From assembly GCA_024305405.1 (NCBI GenBank), contig JAKNDB010000092.1, positions 3,873,501 to 3,937,500 of the forward strand: 64,000 nt of DNA, written 5' to 3'. Each line of letters starts with the position of its first letter. Position 1 is the first letter of the stretch. Shown here in pieces: positions 62,231 through 64,000 of this stretch. The position numbers and the translations under genes were made by a program. The notes beneath the pieces are model-generated. The model was not told the DNA's origin, ran no database searches, and was given only the letters and a program-made list of their open reading frames with translations. This stretch comes from Dirofilaria immitis (lineage: Eukaryota; Nematoda; Chromadorea; Rhabditida; Onchocercidae).

Positions 62231-63500
62231 CATCACTTCCTTATTGCTTATTTTCATATAATTCCGATATTAGGATTATCCCAAAGAAAACTACAAGTTC
62301 CGGGACTTTTAAATGAAACTTTTGTTTCATTAATTAATTCCCAGTTTGTGCCCTCAATTCTTATATTATATGCAATAATATATGATACCGGCTAATTCTG
62401 AAATATTAAAGAGATTGTTATTTTTACACTGCTTGTCCTTTTGTTTCAGTGATGAGAACAAAGAATTGTTTGATCTGTTTCATAGACAATAATTTAAGGA
62501 TTTATTCTTCGCAGAAGATTAATATTAATACAATGGGTAATCCAGTAAAGAAGATATCTTCTTTATTATCCTGATCAGAATAATCGGTTCTAAATTTGGA
62601 TGGGAGTTGATAAAAGAATTGGTTCAGGTCAATGAATAGCAGAATTGTGTAGCAGAGGAAGCTGATGTTCAGACGACTGTTAGGCAATCTTTCGTTGTTG
62701 TGCTAAGCCCAGTAAGGTACTGTATAAACTTGGAATGAATAAAGCTGTCGTAAATCATTTAGCATGCAACAAATGAACCCAGAGATTGACTAACTCATTT
62801 ATTCAAAGATTAATTCATCTATTCCTTCGAAGGATGATGCCGAAAGTACAAGGAATGTTGTGTCAGCACAAAGAATTTCTATAGCATATATCCCAAATAC
62901 AAGGGTACTTTAGTTATAGAGATATTTTAAATTTTATAAATTATTCGGTCTTTCCGAAAAGGACAGGTTTGTATATGATTGTTGAATGTTGAATTTTCAT
63001 GTTTAAGAAATTTTCAAAAAGCTTTGCATTATTCAAATTTGACATGTCCGATGTCTGTTCACTTTAAAATAACGAAAAATGTATGGTGCTACTTGTTAAA
63101 TTGCCCAAAACTTTTTTAAGTTCTTATTTACAAGAATAATAAACTTTCATTTTTTCAATGTTGGTCTATTATCACCATAGACTGACCTTCTAACTGTTTA
63201 CCGTTCAAAAAAGCTGATCGTTTTACTGAACATTTCTTTATGTTATAAACTATGTGAATTGTTCATCTTCTAGATGGTTGAAATTATATAATATCATACA
63301 TAAAAGGAAAATATTTATACCATGTGAAATTGTACTTTTTAGAAATTGTACTTTTCATGGACAAATTGCAATTGCTATTTCTCTGGATTTTACCACCCTT
63401 TTTCGATTTTTCTCTTTCTACTTAATACATATTATGCAGTAAAAGAGACAGTGATAGCATGCCACAATTTCTTCCGATTGATAAAATGAAACTTCCAACA
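62231..63500. other. Downstream region of the NOL9 gene
   Basis: 3' untranslated and intergenic sequence. No supported gene; open frames are short and lack splice or homology support. Confidence 0.5.
62738..62743 (+). terminator. Possible AATAAA polyadenylation signal of NOL9
   Basis: An AATAAA lies about 510 bases after the NOL9 stop codon. Closer variants may be used, so the assignment is tentative. Confidence 0.35.

Positions 63501-64000
<500 letters not shown>

Overview
The window is AT-rich eukaryotic nuclear DNA with many small exons, TTTCAG/TTACAG-type splice acceptors and introns of roughly 50 to 3,000 bases. The splice style, the IgGFc-binding-like surface protein family and the intron lengths suggest a nematode, probably of the filarial/spirurid kind. 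The phylum is a fairly firm inference. The species is not determinable from what I can see.

Layout. 1-6,950: no gene I can support, apart from a GC-richer island near 960-1,140 and short repeats. 6,956-11,528 (+): a secreted or GPI-anchored IgGFc-binding-N-domain-like protein whose Thr/Ser-rich stalk is built from a tandem array of tiny phase 1-1 exons. 12,826-43,492 (-): one very large gene, or two abutting genes, that I reconstructed exon by exon. It starts with a TDP-43-type N-terminal domain, continues as a very long coiled coil made from a repeated 47-residue cassette (consensus EWxLGEHRQWLxDAxxR), and ends in an AMPK-beta-like CBM48 glycogen-binding domain. 43,500-55,160: gene-poor, AT-rich DNA with a few perfect hairpins. 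55,167-56,283 (-): a broken HAD phosphatase of the pseudouridine-5'-phosphatase (HDHD1/PUDP) type. 56,290-57,575: a divergent intergenic region with a strong G-quadruplex motif and a perfect 14-bp hairpin. 57,576-62,230 (+): a complete 13-exon NOL9/Grc3-type polynucleotide 5'-kinase of 559 residues. 63,501-64,000: an (AAT)n microsatellite that runs off the end.

Most noteworthy is the large minus-strand gene. A polymerising-type head domain (TDP-43 NTD), a repeated coiled-coil rod and a glycogen-binding tail are joined by phase-compatible exons, an architecture I do not recognise. Most repeat exons are exactly 141 nt with phase 2-2 ends, so one can be skipped or duplicated without changing the frame. 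Several copies are damaged (single-base deficits in short A/T runs, or an in-frame stop), either through natural decay of redundant cassettes or through residual homopolymer errors in the assembly. The intact NOL9 gene next door, with A5, A6 and T7 runs all in frame, argues against a uniformly poor sequence.

The genes have no obvious pathway relationship to each other. All splice models are by eye from reading frame, GT-AG sites and phase matching.
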